Of a stretch of 64,000 bases of DNA, positions 58,601 to 64,000 are shown one piece after another. The stretch covers positions 1 through 64,000 of the forward strand of contig NZ_CALPCU010000005.1 in assembly GCF_943193085.1 (NCBI RefSeq). Direction: 5' to 3'. The notes beneath the pieces were generated by a model. The model was not told where the DNA came from. It worked only from the letters and a program-made list of their open reading frames with translations, and made no database searches. Source of the DNA: Vermiculatibacterium agrestimuris. Its GTDB lineage: Bacteria; Bacillota; Clostridia; Oscillospirales; Oscillospiraceae. Position numbers and translations under genes: made by a program. The number at the start of each line of letters is the position of its first letter. Within the stretch, counting starts at the first letter, position 1.

Positions 58601-59265
58601 TCATCCCGGAGGATGAGGAACTTCTTGGCCTTCTCCGCAGAGAGGCGCAGGGGCTCCACCTGGAGCTCCAGCTCGTCGATCTTATCGTTGACCCGCACCA
58701 GGTTCTCCTCGGTGCGCTCCAGCTTCCGCTGGGCCTCCTCCTTCCGGTGGCGGAACCGGGAGATGCCCGCCGCCTCCTCGAAGATCTCCCGGCGGTCTTC
58801 GCTGCGGATGGACAATATCTCGTCGATCTTGCCCTGGCCGATAATGGAGTAGCCCTCCCGGCCCAGACCGGTGTCCATAAACAGCTCATTGACGTCCTTC
58901 AGACGCACCGAGCGGCGGTTGATGTAGTACTCGCTCTCCCCGGAGCGGTAATACCGCCGGGTGACCATGACCTCGCTCTCCTCCATGTTGGGGAAGAGAT
59001 GCTCGGTATTGTCCAGCACAAGGGAGACCTCGGCGAATCCCAGCTGCTTGCGCTTGGCTGTTCCACCAAAGATCACGTCCTCCATCTTGCCCCCCCGGAG
59101 GGCCCGGGTGGACTGCTCCCCCATGACCCAGCGGATGGCGTCGGAAATATTTGATTTTCCCGACCCGTTGGGGCCCACGATGGCCGTGATGTCCTCTCCA
59201 AAGGAGAGGACGGTCTTGTCGGGGAAGGACTTGAAGCCTTGGATCTCCAGCGCTTTTAAGTACAC
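55693..59265 (-). CDS. smc: Chromosome segregation protein SMC
   Basis: 1190 residues from GTG 59265 (GAGGTGACGAGC upstream), preferred over the ATG at 59382, which has no ribosome binding site and would add residues not found in the family. Walker A GPNGSGKSNISDAI, signature LLSGGEKAFVAIALYF, Walker B VMDEIEAALDD; two coiled coils around a hinge at about 500-670. Condensin ATPase. First gene of a nine-gene operon behind a near-consensus promoter. Confidence 0.96.
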   Translation of the reverse strand: MYLKALEIQGFKSFPDKTVLSFGEDITAIVGPNGSGKSNISDAIRWVMGEQSTRALRGGKMEDVIFGGTAKRKQLGFAEVSLVLDNTEHLFPNMEESEVMVTRRYYRSGESEYYINRRSVRLKDVNELFMDTGLGREGYSIIGQGKIDEILSIRSEDRREIFEEAAGISRFRHRKEEAQRKLERTEENLVRVNDKIDELELQVEPLRLSAEKAKKFLILRDELRGLEISLWLEQLERIRTGAIKVQSDYENALRQKTQAQAEVERLYAQAEAIGAQMRQKEMDAEGIRFEMMGRQTDANECENAIAVLKTNMENNAANVQQLQQELEAQEGRAGSIEGQIEARQSRLDEISREMAALDEQMTAQQTQADELGRSAGTLAGEMEALREKEAMETASAVEAKALLSALAAAAQEIMDRDAALRQELSAGEERLGAARAEREAAQKDLEQAKEDRDSIKNIISGYALRLSSRYNKLKETEDKHVKLQMEQGALQSRIHMLTEMEKLYEGYSKAVKQVMGESERGQLKGVLGPVAGLLRVGGEYTVAIETALGSAMQNIVVEREEDGKAAIQYLKRRDGGRCTFLPLNAIQPQEFKETGVEDEKGFVGMGDALIECEKKYRKVFASLLGRTVIAEDLDTAIAMARKYKHRLKIVTLDGQVLNPGGAMTGGSASKTAGILSRQGELERLREQEAGLNEKLAALGKELDEAKREVTGAQYEMDAAQAQQRQHEDDILKLAERVTHLEQAEGDQVRQRDEWKRELEQLSQRAQRTEEDTQSARKRIEELEGSAAALRSEAEGKAKGQNDLREKMDAIAGEIATLGARKAAFEAEELASRQSLRELEDLRSDMAGDREDRARRIRELGEQNLELERQIQEKENLLQTIRMENTERQKELARLNQARLDLEGERTRADKASRDKNNELLAMEREVSVLEQRKTTAELEEKQILDRLWETYELSHEAAKAQRVELESVPKAQRRVGELKRSISGLGNINLDAIEEFARVNERYTYFIDQRDDVRKAKGELEKVIADVTAEMEKIFSEQFAKISEAFQETFLELFGGGKATLELENPEDILNCGIEIKVQPPGKSLKIITLLSGGEKAFVAIALYFAILKVRPTPFVVMDEIEAALDDPNVVRFARYMRQMSEKTQFIVITHRRGTMEEADALYGVTMQEQGVTRVLTINLNDVEKELNIK

Positions 59266-59316
59266 GCTCGTCACCTCATCATTCCAATGGACATAGGAAT
59301 ACATTTTAAGTAGTTT

Positions 59317-59345
59317 ATTATACCAATTTTGGACAAGGATTGCAA
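59317..59345 (-). promoter_or_regulatory. Promoter of the smc operon
   Basis: Read leftward: TTGCAA (59340-59345), 17 bases, TATAAT (59317-59322). Confidence 0.85.
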
Positions 59346-59382
59346 ATGCTTTTCTGCCTCTTTCTCTTCGGAAAACCTCCAC

Positions 59383-59411
59383 TTGCCCTTTGTCCTGTCA
59401 AGTGGTATCAT
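59383..59411 (+). promoter_or_regulatory. Promoter of the YhhN-like gene
   Basis: TTGCCC (59383-59388), 17 bases, TATCAT (59406-59411). Confidence 0.65.
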
Positions 59412-59445
59412 AGAGGCAGAAATCCGGGCAAAAGGGGGCGAAGAT

Positions 59446-60060
59446 ATGGACTTTTACCGCAAAAAGGTCTTCCCCGCCCTGGCCGAGGGACTGTGGCTGG
59501 TCTTTCTCTTTCTGGATCTGACAAATATGGCGGACTCTACCTGGGTGAAATTCGCCGCCATCTGCCTGTGCTGCCTCACCGCCTTTTTGGGGTGCAAGAC
59601 CGCCGACGGAAAGCTGGTGGCCCTGGCCCTGTGCTTCACCGTGGGAGCAGACTGGTTCCTCCTGGTGCGCAACGACCATTATGTCCTTGGCATCTGCCTG
59701 TTTCTTATTGTCCAGCTCCTCTACGGCTGGCGGCTGTGCCGTCTGGGGAGCGGGTCTCCCGCCCTGTTCCGGGCCCGGGTGGCCCTGTCCTGCCTTTTGG
59801 TGGGGTTTACCCTGTTCCCTCTCTGGTGCGCCGCGGTCTATTTTATCAACCTGTGCGTCAACGCCGCCCAGGCCCTTGCCCTGAAAAAGCGGATCTTTGC
59901 CTGGGGCCTATTGCTGTTCATCCTCTGTGATATCTGCGTGGGGGCCTATAACCTGGGCCTGTTCACCGCCTTTACCTGGTGGGGCTCCTGGCTGTTCTAC
60001 CTGCCCTCCCAAGTCCTCATCGTCCTATCCCAAGAAACAGAAAGCGGGGATGCTCCATGA
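59446..60060 (+). CDS. YhhN/TMEM86-family membrane protein (lysoplasmalogenase-like)
   Basis: 204 residues with about eight membrane segments. YhhN pattern: VALALCFTVGADWFLLVRNDHYVLGICLFLIVQLLYGWRL in the middle; acidic and His positions (ADWFLL, NDHYVLG) match family. Members hydrolyse lysoplasmalogens. Short gene, GGGGGCG before the ATG. Overlaps the next gene by ATGA. Confidence 0.75.
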   Translation: MDFYRKKVFPALAEGLWLVFLFLDLTNMADSTWVKFAAICLCCLTAFLGCKTADGKLVALALCFTVGADWFLLVRNDHYVLGICLFLIVQLLYGWRLCRLGSGSPALFRARVALSCLLVGFTLFPLWCAAVYFINLCVNAAQALALKKRIFAWGLLLFILCDICVGAYNLGLFTAFTWWGSWLFYLPSQVLIVLSQETESGDAP

Positions 60061-60758
60061 GAAAGCCCTCCAAGCTCCTCACCCTTTTCGCCGCCCTTAT
60101 CACCGCTGTATTTTCCCTCACCGCCGCCGTGGCCCTGCCCATCCTGTGGCGGGGCTGGTACTACAGCCAGATCGCCTCCCTGCGCCTGGTGGAGCAGACC
60201 GGCTACTCCGAGGGGGTCATCCGGGGCGCCTTCGACGCCGTTATGGACTTCCTAGTGAAGGACGCTCCCTTCTCCACCGGGTCTCTTCTGTGGTCGGAGA
60301 GCGGCGCGGCCCACTTTGCCGACTGCAAAGTCCTCTTCCGCCTGGACTTTCTGGTTCTGGCCGTCAGCGGCGCCCTTCTTCTGCTCCTGGCCCTCATCGC
60401 CCTGTTCTCCACCGGCTTTCGGGAGAAGTTCGCCGCCTCTGCGCCCCTTTTGGCCCTTTGCCTCACCCTGCTCCTCTTCGCCGCCTTCGCCGTCTGGGCC
60501 CTCATGGACTTTGAGGGACTCTTCACCGCCTTCCATACCCTGTGCTTTCCCGGCAAGACCAACTGGATCTTTGACTGGCGCACTGACGAGATCATTCTCA
60601 TCCTGCCCGAGCAGTTCTGGGCCCGCACCGCCGCACTGGTGGGCGTGGTTGCCGTGGCGCTGGAGGCCCTTCTGGCCCTGCTCCTGTCCTTCTTCCGCCG
60701 CCTTCTCACCCCCAAGAGCATCTACCAGCAGCTGCTCAAGCGCCGGAGCCGCCGCTGA
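60057..60758 (+). CDS. TIGR01906/DUF1461-family membrane protein
   Basis: 233 residues: a signal-anchor (LLTLFAALITAVFSLTAAVALP), a large outside loop to about residue 100 (GVIRGAFDAVMDFLVKDA), three more membrane segments and a final FRRLLTPKSIYQQLLKRR. Matches the DUF1461 layout with the FPEEQFW-like ILPEQFW before the last segment. Function unknown. Overlaps the YhhN-like gene by four bases. Confidence 0.85.
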   Translation: MRKPSKLLTLFAALITAVFSLTAAVALPILWRGWYYSQIASLRLVEQTGYSEGVIRGAFDAVMDFLVKDAPFSTGSLLWSESGAAHFADCKVLFRLDFLVLAVSGALLLLLALIALFSTGFREKFAASAPLLALCLTLLLFAAFAVWALMDFEGLFTAFHTLCFPGKTNWIFDWRTDEIILILPEQFWARTAALVGVVAVALEALLALLLSFFRRLLTPKSIYQQLLKRRSRR

Positions 60759-60770
60759 AAAAGAGGCAAA

Positions 60771-60805
60771 AAATGCCGGGAACGTAATGTTCCCGGCATT
60801 TTTAT
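60771..60805. terminator. Terminator facing rnc
   Basis: AAATGCCGGGAAC and GTTCCCGGCATTT around GTAAT, T-runs on both sides. Confidence 0.9.
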
Positions 60806-60829
60806 TTCCCTGTTCGTCCGGCCCGGCGT

Positions 60830-61504
60830 TCAAGCCTCCCCGCCCAGCTTTTCCATGGCGGCTTTGGCGGCCATCTGCTCGGCCTCTTTTTTGCTGTGGC
60901 CCTCACCCTGGCCGACGCTCGCCCCGTTAAGGGTCACCTCCACGGTGAAACGCTTGGCGTGGTCGGGGCCGCTCTCTCCGGTCATGTGGTAGGCCAGCGC
61001 CTGACCACTGTGACGCTGTACCAGCTCCTGGAGAGCTGTTTTGTAGTCCCGGCTGGCGCTCTTTTCCCGCTCCTTGTCCAGAATGAACCGGCGGATGATC
61101 TTGGCGCACGCCTCCAGACCTCCGTCCAGATAGACTGCCGCCAGAATGGCCTCCACCGCGTCGGCCCGGATAGAGGGCCGCTCCCGGCCGCCGCCGGCGG
61201 CCTCTCCCCGGCCCAGCTTCAAATGCTCCCCCAGGGCCAGCCGGTCGGCCACCTCGGCCAGGCTCTCCTCACACACCAGGGCGGCCCGGGTGCGGGTCAG
61301 ATCCCCCTCGGGCAGGTCGGGATGGGTCTGAAACAGATAGTCCGCCGTCACCATGCCCAGAATGGAATCTCCCAAAAACTCCAGCCGCTCGTTGCTCCCC
61401 ATGGGGGAGTGGTTCTCGTTGGCGTAGGAGGAGTGGGTCAGGGCGTTTTCCAGCAGGGCCCGGTCATGGAAGGAGTAGCCCAGCTTGGCCTCCAGTGATT
61501 CCAT
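60830..61504 (-). CDS. rnc: Ribonuclease III
   Basis: 224 residues from the ATG at 61504 overlapping the acpP stop (ATGA). Catalytic signature NERLEFLGDSILGMV, and EAILAAVYLDGG; C-terminal double-stranded RNA-binding domain (DYKTALQELVQ, GHSKKEAEQMAAKAAM). Cuts rRNA precursors. In the usual order it is followed by smc, but here two opposite-strand genes lie between. Confidence 0.97.
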   Translation of the reverse strand: MESLEAKLGYSFHDRALLENALTHSSYANENHSPMGSNERLEFLGDSILGMVTADYLFQTHPDLPEGDLTRTRAALVCEESLAEVADRLALGEHLKLGRGEAAGGGRERPSIRADAVEAILAAVYLDGGLEACAKIIRRFILDKEREKSASRDYKTALQELVQRHSGQALAYHMTGESGPDHAKRFTVEVTLNGASVGQGEGHSKKEAEQMAAKAAMEKLGGEA

Positions 61505-61737
61505 CACTCGCCCAGCATATTCTGCAGGCAGTTCACCAGATCGCCCACAGTGTGGATGGCGCTCAGATCTTCCTCGCCCAGCTCCTCCACATTGAACTCC
61601 TCCTCCAGGCTCATGGAAAGCTCCACAATATCCACGGAATCGGCGCCCAGATCTTCAAAGCTGGTCTCCTCGGTGATCTCACTGGACTCCACGCCGAACT
61701 GCTCAGCGAGCAGCTTCACGACTTTTTCAAAAATCAT
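61504..61737 (-). CDS. acpP: Acyl carrier protein
   Basis: 77 residues from the ATG at 61737 with AAAGGAAG. Phosphopantetheine serine in DLGADSVDIVEL. Carries fatty-acyl chains. Between plsX and rnc. Confidence 0.96.
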   Translation of the reverse strand: MIFEKVVKLLAEQFGVESSEITEETSFEDLGADSVDIVELSMSLEEEFNVEELGEEDLSAIHTVGDLVNCLQNMLGE

Positions 61738-61813
61738 ACCATCGAACTTCCTTTCACGGTATTTCAATTCCCCTTGATAATAGGCAATATTCGCCACCCT
61801 GTCAAGGGGGAAT

Positions 61814-62857
61814 TCAAATTTTTTCCTCCGCCGCGGCCGGCTTCGCCGGCAGCTTCATATACTCCATATTCTCCGTAATGCTCTCAATGATGCCGGAGGA
61901 GGCGAATTTTGCCGCCTGGGCAATGGCGTTTTTGATGGCGTAGCCGTCGGAGGAGCCGTGGGCCTTGATCACCGGCCTGGAGATGCCCAGCAGGGCGGTG
62001 CCCCCCACCTCACGGGAGTCCAGCAGTTTTTTGAAGTCCCGGATCCCGCCGGAGACCATCACTGCCGAGAGCTTGGTCAGGGCGTTTTTCTTGAACATCT
62101 TCTTCATCTCCCCGGACAGGTACAGGGCGGTGCCCTCCAGAGTCTTGAGAAAGATGTTCCCGGCGTAGCCGTCGCAGACGATCACGTCCACCGCCCCCAG
62201 CACGGCCTCCCGGGCCTCCACATTGCCCACGAAATGGATGCGGCCCTCGCTGTCCGCCTCCTTCAAAAGGGCGTAGGTCTCCCGCTGGAGGGCCGTGCCC
62301 TTGCTCTCCTCGGCCCCGATGTTCAAAAGGCCCACCCGGGGCTCCGGCTTGCCCAGGAAGTGCTCGGCATAATAGGAGCCCATGAAGGCGAACTGGAGCA
62401 GGTACTCCGGGGTGCACTCGGCGGTGGCTCCGGCGTCGATGAGGATGGCCCCGCCGGGAACGGGCAGCTTGGGAGCCAGGGCAGCCCGGCGGATGCCCCG
62501 GATGCGCTTGGTCACCAGGGTGGCCCCGGAGAGCAGGGCGCCGGTGGAGCCGGCGGAGACGAAGGCGTCCCCCTTGCCCTCCTTGAGCAGGTTCAGCCCC
62601 ACCGTGAGGGAGGAGTCCTTCTTCTCCTTGAAGGCGGTGGCGGCGTTGTCCTCCATGTCCACCACCTGGTCGGCGTGGACGATCTCCACGCCGGGAGGGG
62701 GCTCGCTCAGGCCCAGCTCCTTGAGGATATCCATGATCTCATAGCCCCGGCCCACCAGGACGGTCTCTACCCCCAGCTCCCGGACGGCCTCGACGGCGCC
62801 CTCTACGTTACAGCGGGGGGCATTGTCCCCTCCCATGGCGTCTACAATGATCTTCAT
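61814..62857 (-). CDS. plsX: Phosphate acyltransferase PlsX
   Basis: 347 residues: MKIIVDAMGGDNAPRCNVEG, FVSAGSTGALLSGATLV, VVDMEDNAATAFKEKKDSS, and VIVCDGYAGNIFLKTLEG. Makes acyl-phosphate from acyl-ACP for phosphatidic acid. Its ATG overlaps the stop of the XRE regulator (ATGA). Confidence 0.97.
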   Translation of the reverse strand: MKIIVDAMGGDNAPRCNVEGAVEAVRELGVETVLVGRGYEIMDILKELGLSEPPPGVEIVHADQVVDMEDNAATAFKEKKDSSLTVGLNLLKEGKGDAFVSAGSTGALLSGATLVTKRIRGIRRAALAPKLPVPGGAILIDAGATAECTPEYLLQFAFMGSYYAEHFLGKPEPRVGLLNIGAEESKGTALQRETYALLKEADSEGRIHFVGNVEAREAVLGAVDVIVCDGYAGNIFLKTLEGTALYLSGEMKKMFKKNALTKLSAVMVSGGIRDFKKLLDSREVGGTALLGISRPVIKAHGSSDGYAIKNAIAQAAKFASSGIIESITENMEYMKLPAKPAAAEEKI

Positions 62858-63081
62858 GGCGCTTCCCTCCTGTCACTCAGTCCCAGCAGATAATCGGCGG
62901 AGACGTGGTAATGCCGACAGATGATCGGCAGTCTTTCCAGAGTGGTCATCCGAGTGCCCTTTTCCATCTCGCTGATTTGGTTGATGCTCACACCCAACAG
63001 TTCCGCCAGCACCTTTTGCGGCTGGCCGGTCTCTTTACGAAGTTCCCGCATACGCTGAGCAAATATTTCTTTGGTGGTCAT
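62854..63081 (-). CDS. XRE-family transcriptional regulator
   Basis: 75 residues: a helix-turn-helix in RKETGQPQKVLAELLGVSINQISEMEKG, followed by ITTLERLPIICRHYHVSADYLLG, the HTH_3 pattern. It is the first gene of the plsX-acpP-rnc operon and overlaps plsX by ATGA. An inverted repeat and a promoter lie in the 67-base gap before the divergent gene, suggesting autoregulation and control of lipid genes. Confidence 0.9.
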   Translation of the reverse strand: MTTKEIFAQRMRELRKETGQPQKVLAELLGVSINQISEMEKGTRMTTLERLPIICRHYHVSADYLLGLSDRREAP

Positions 63082-63091
63082 AGAAACCCCC

Positions 63092-63138
63092 TTGACTTTT
63101 CACCAATAAGATGATATTCTATTTTCATCTTATTAGTG
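63092..63138. promoter_or_regulatory. Divergent promoter and XRE operator
   Basis: Rightward: TTGACT (63092-63097), 17 bases, TATTCT (63115-63120). Inverted repeat CACCAATAAGATGA (63101-63114) and TCATCTTATTAGTG (63125-63138), one mismatch, centred on the -10. It lies between the XRE gene and the small gene at 63149. Confidence 0.75.
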
Positions 63139-63148
63139 AGGTGATGAT

Positions 63149-63391
63149 GTGGATTTCCTGGAATTGATCTCTCAACTCCTGGCCCAATGCCTAGACGCCG
63201 CCATACAGACCGACAGGGATTACGCCCAGCTCCACCGCCGGGAGGGCCATCTGCTAAAGCAGCTCGCCGCCCTTACCAGCGAAGAGCTGGTGGATAAGCT
63301 GACAGAGGCCCAATTGGAGCGTATGGACGTAGACCGGACGTTTTCCTTCCTCTGCGGGCTTCGCCTGGGAACAGCCCTACTCGACCTGTAA
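63149..63391 (+). CDS. Small helical protein, divergent from the XRE/plsX operon
   Basis: 80 residues, GTG start 63149 after GAGGTGAT. Begins MDFLELISQLLAQCLDAAIQ, all helical, ending in FSFLCGLRLGTALLDL. Weak similarity in layout to DUF6809-type proteins of Clostridia. Shares a promoter region with the XRE gene, so it is probably under the same repressor. Its last 15 bases overlap trmFO on the other strand. Confidence 0.65.
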   Translation: MDFLELISQLLAQCLDAAIQTDRDYAQLHRREGHLLKQLAALTSEELVDKLTEAQLERMDVDRTFSFLCGLRLGTALLDL

Positions 63392-64000
63392 GCTCCCTGC
63401 CAGGGCCTCCAAGGCCCGCTGGGCGATGAGGGCGTTCTTCTCCCGCTTGCCGCCCTTCACCCGCTCAGGCCAGGGGGGCATGATGCCGAAATTCACGTTC
63501 ATAGGCTGGAAATTGGTAACGCTCTCGTTGGAGATGTACAGAGCCAGCGCCCCGATGGCGGTCTCGGCGGGGAAATCCACCGGGCTCTGCCCCTGGAGCC
63601 TTCTGGCCAGCTCGATGGCGCACAGGCACCCGCTGGCGGCCGACTCCACATATCCCTCCACCCCGGTGATCTGCCCGGCGAACATCACGTCGGGGGCCTC
63701 TATCACCTGGTAATAGCGGTTCAAAAAGCCGGGGGACTTCAAATAGGTGTTGCGGTGCATGACCCCGTAGCGGAGAAACTCCGCGTTTTTCAGGGCGGGG
63801 ATCATGGAGAACACCCGCCTCTGCTCCGGCCATTTCAGGTGTGTCTGGAAGCCCACCAGGTTGTAGACGCTGCCCTGGGCGTTGTCCTTGCGCAGCTGCA
63901 CCACCGCGTAAGGCGTCTGGCCCGTTTTGGGATCCCGGAGGCCCTTGGGCTTCAGGGGCCCGTAGCGCAGGGTGTCCTCCCCCCGCCGGGCCATGACCTC
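63377..64000 (-). CDS. trmFO: TrmFO tRNA U54 methyltransferase (5' end outside window)
   Basis: The C-terminal 207 or so residues of a protein of about 440. Family pattern: GLRDPKTGQTPYAVVQLR, YNLVGFQTHLKWPEQRRVF, GVMHRNTYLKSPGFLN, FAGQITGVEGYVESAASG, and FQPMNVNFGIMPPW. Uses methylenetetrahydrofolate and FAD to make ribothymidine at position 54 of tRNA. The frame stays open through the right edge of the window, so the true start lies beyond base 64000. Confidence 0.95.
   Translation of the reverse strand, partial: EVMARRGEDTLRYGPLKPKGLRDPKTGQTPYAVVQLRKDNAQGSVYNLVGFQTHLKWPEQRRVFSMIPALKNAEFLRYGVMHRNTYLKSPGFLNRYYQVIEAPDVMFAGQITGVEGYVESAASGCLCAIELARRLQGQSPVDFPAETAIGALALYISNESVTNFQPMNVNFGIMPPWPERVKGGKREKNALIAQRALEALAGSLQVE

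Overview
The window is a stretch of chromosome from a GC-rich member of the Clostridia, most likely an Oscillospiraceae gut bacterium (Flavonifractor / Intestinimonas / Lawsonibacter-like). This is inferred from gene content and order: plsX-acpP-rnc beside smc-ftsY, rph-rdgB, yhbY-nadD/yqeK-LCP-rsfS, YerC/TrpR-like, SleB-type hydrolases, SLH-anchored surface proteins, an Spo0A-C-type regulator and CIRCE/WalR-like sites. Sampled 60-base lines of ordinary genes count at about 65% GC. I see no transposase, integrase, prophage gene, CRISPR array or rRNA operon.

Layout. 1-8.1 kb: a poly-C edge, a DUF4330 protein, two glycosyltransferase genes (the first fused to a polysaccharide pyruvyl transferase), a MerR regulator, a PiT phosphate transporter, a phosphoglycolate phosphatase and an alanine/Na+ symporter. 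8.2-10.8 kb: an unusual two-component locus consisting of an AgrC-like GHKL sensor kinase, a 19-codon gene for an amphipathic peptide with an excellent ribosome binding site, and a response regulator with an Spo0A-type DNA-binding domain. The sensor half of the kinase and the peptide region are AT-rich (about 30% GC in sampled lines) while the kinase half and the regulator are GC-rich. This is the best candidate for a new signalling system. 10.9-13.3 kb: a PadR/DUF2812 operon with a visible operator, then five tRNA genes (Val, Asp, Phe, Gly, Cys) with two copies of a structured spacer element.

13.3-23.9 kb: hslO, a methyltransferase and yerC; rpmB; two SleB-type cell-wall hydrolases whose -10 boxes lie inside matching WalR-type repeats; an SLH-anchored M15 peptidase; then clpB and hsp20 behind CIRCE elements. 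23.9-31.1 kb: a uracil permease behind a 31-codon leader peptide and attenuator, a diaminopimelate-decarboxylase-like enzyme, DUF4261, gluQRS, a phosphodiesterase and a cluster of proteins of unknown function. 31.2-36.1 kb: wecB and a WecA/TagO-like transferase (linkage-unit sugars for wall polymers), trpS and gltX. 36.1-44.8 kb: a large repeat-containing CAP/SLH surface protein, a papain-like hydrolase, a TraX/ABC operon, leuS and rpsU.

44.9-64 kb: a run of housekeeping genes (yqeG, an endonuclease-IV-like protein, an M24 peptidase, GNAT, VanX-like), then a tightly packed nine-gene operon read leftward from one promoter: smc, zinc-ribbon protein, ftsY, rph, rdgB, yhbY, nadD-yqeK fusion, LCP, rsfS. 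Two membrane genes on the opposite strand separate it from XRE-plsX-acpP-rnc. The window ends inside trmFO. Overall the region couples cell-envelope building and remodelling with protein synthesis and protein quality control, with one accessory-looking signalling island at 8.9-9.9 kb.
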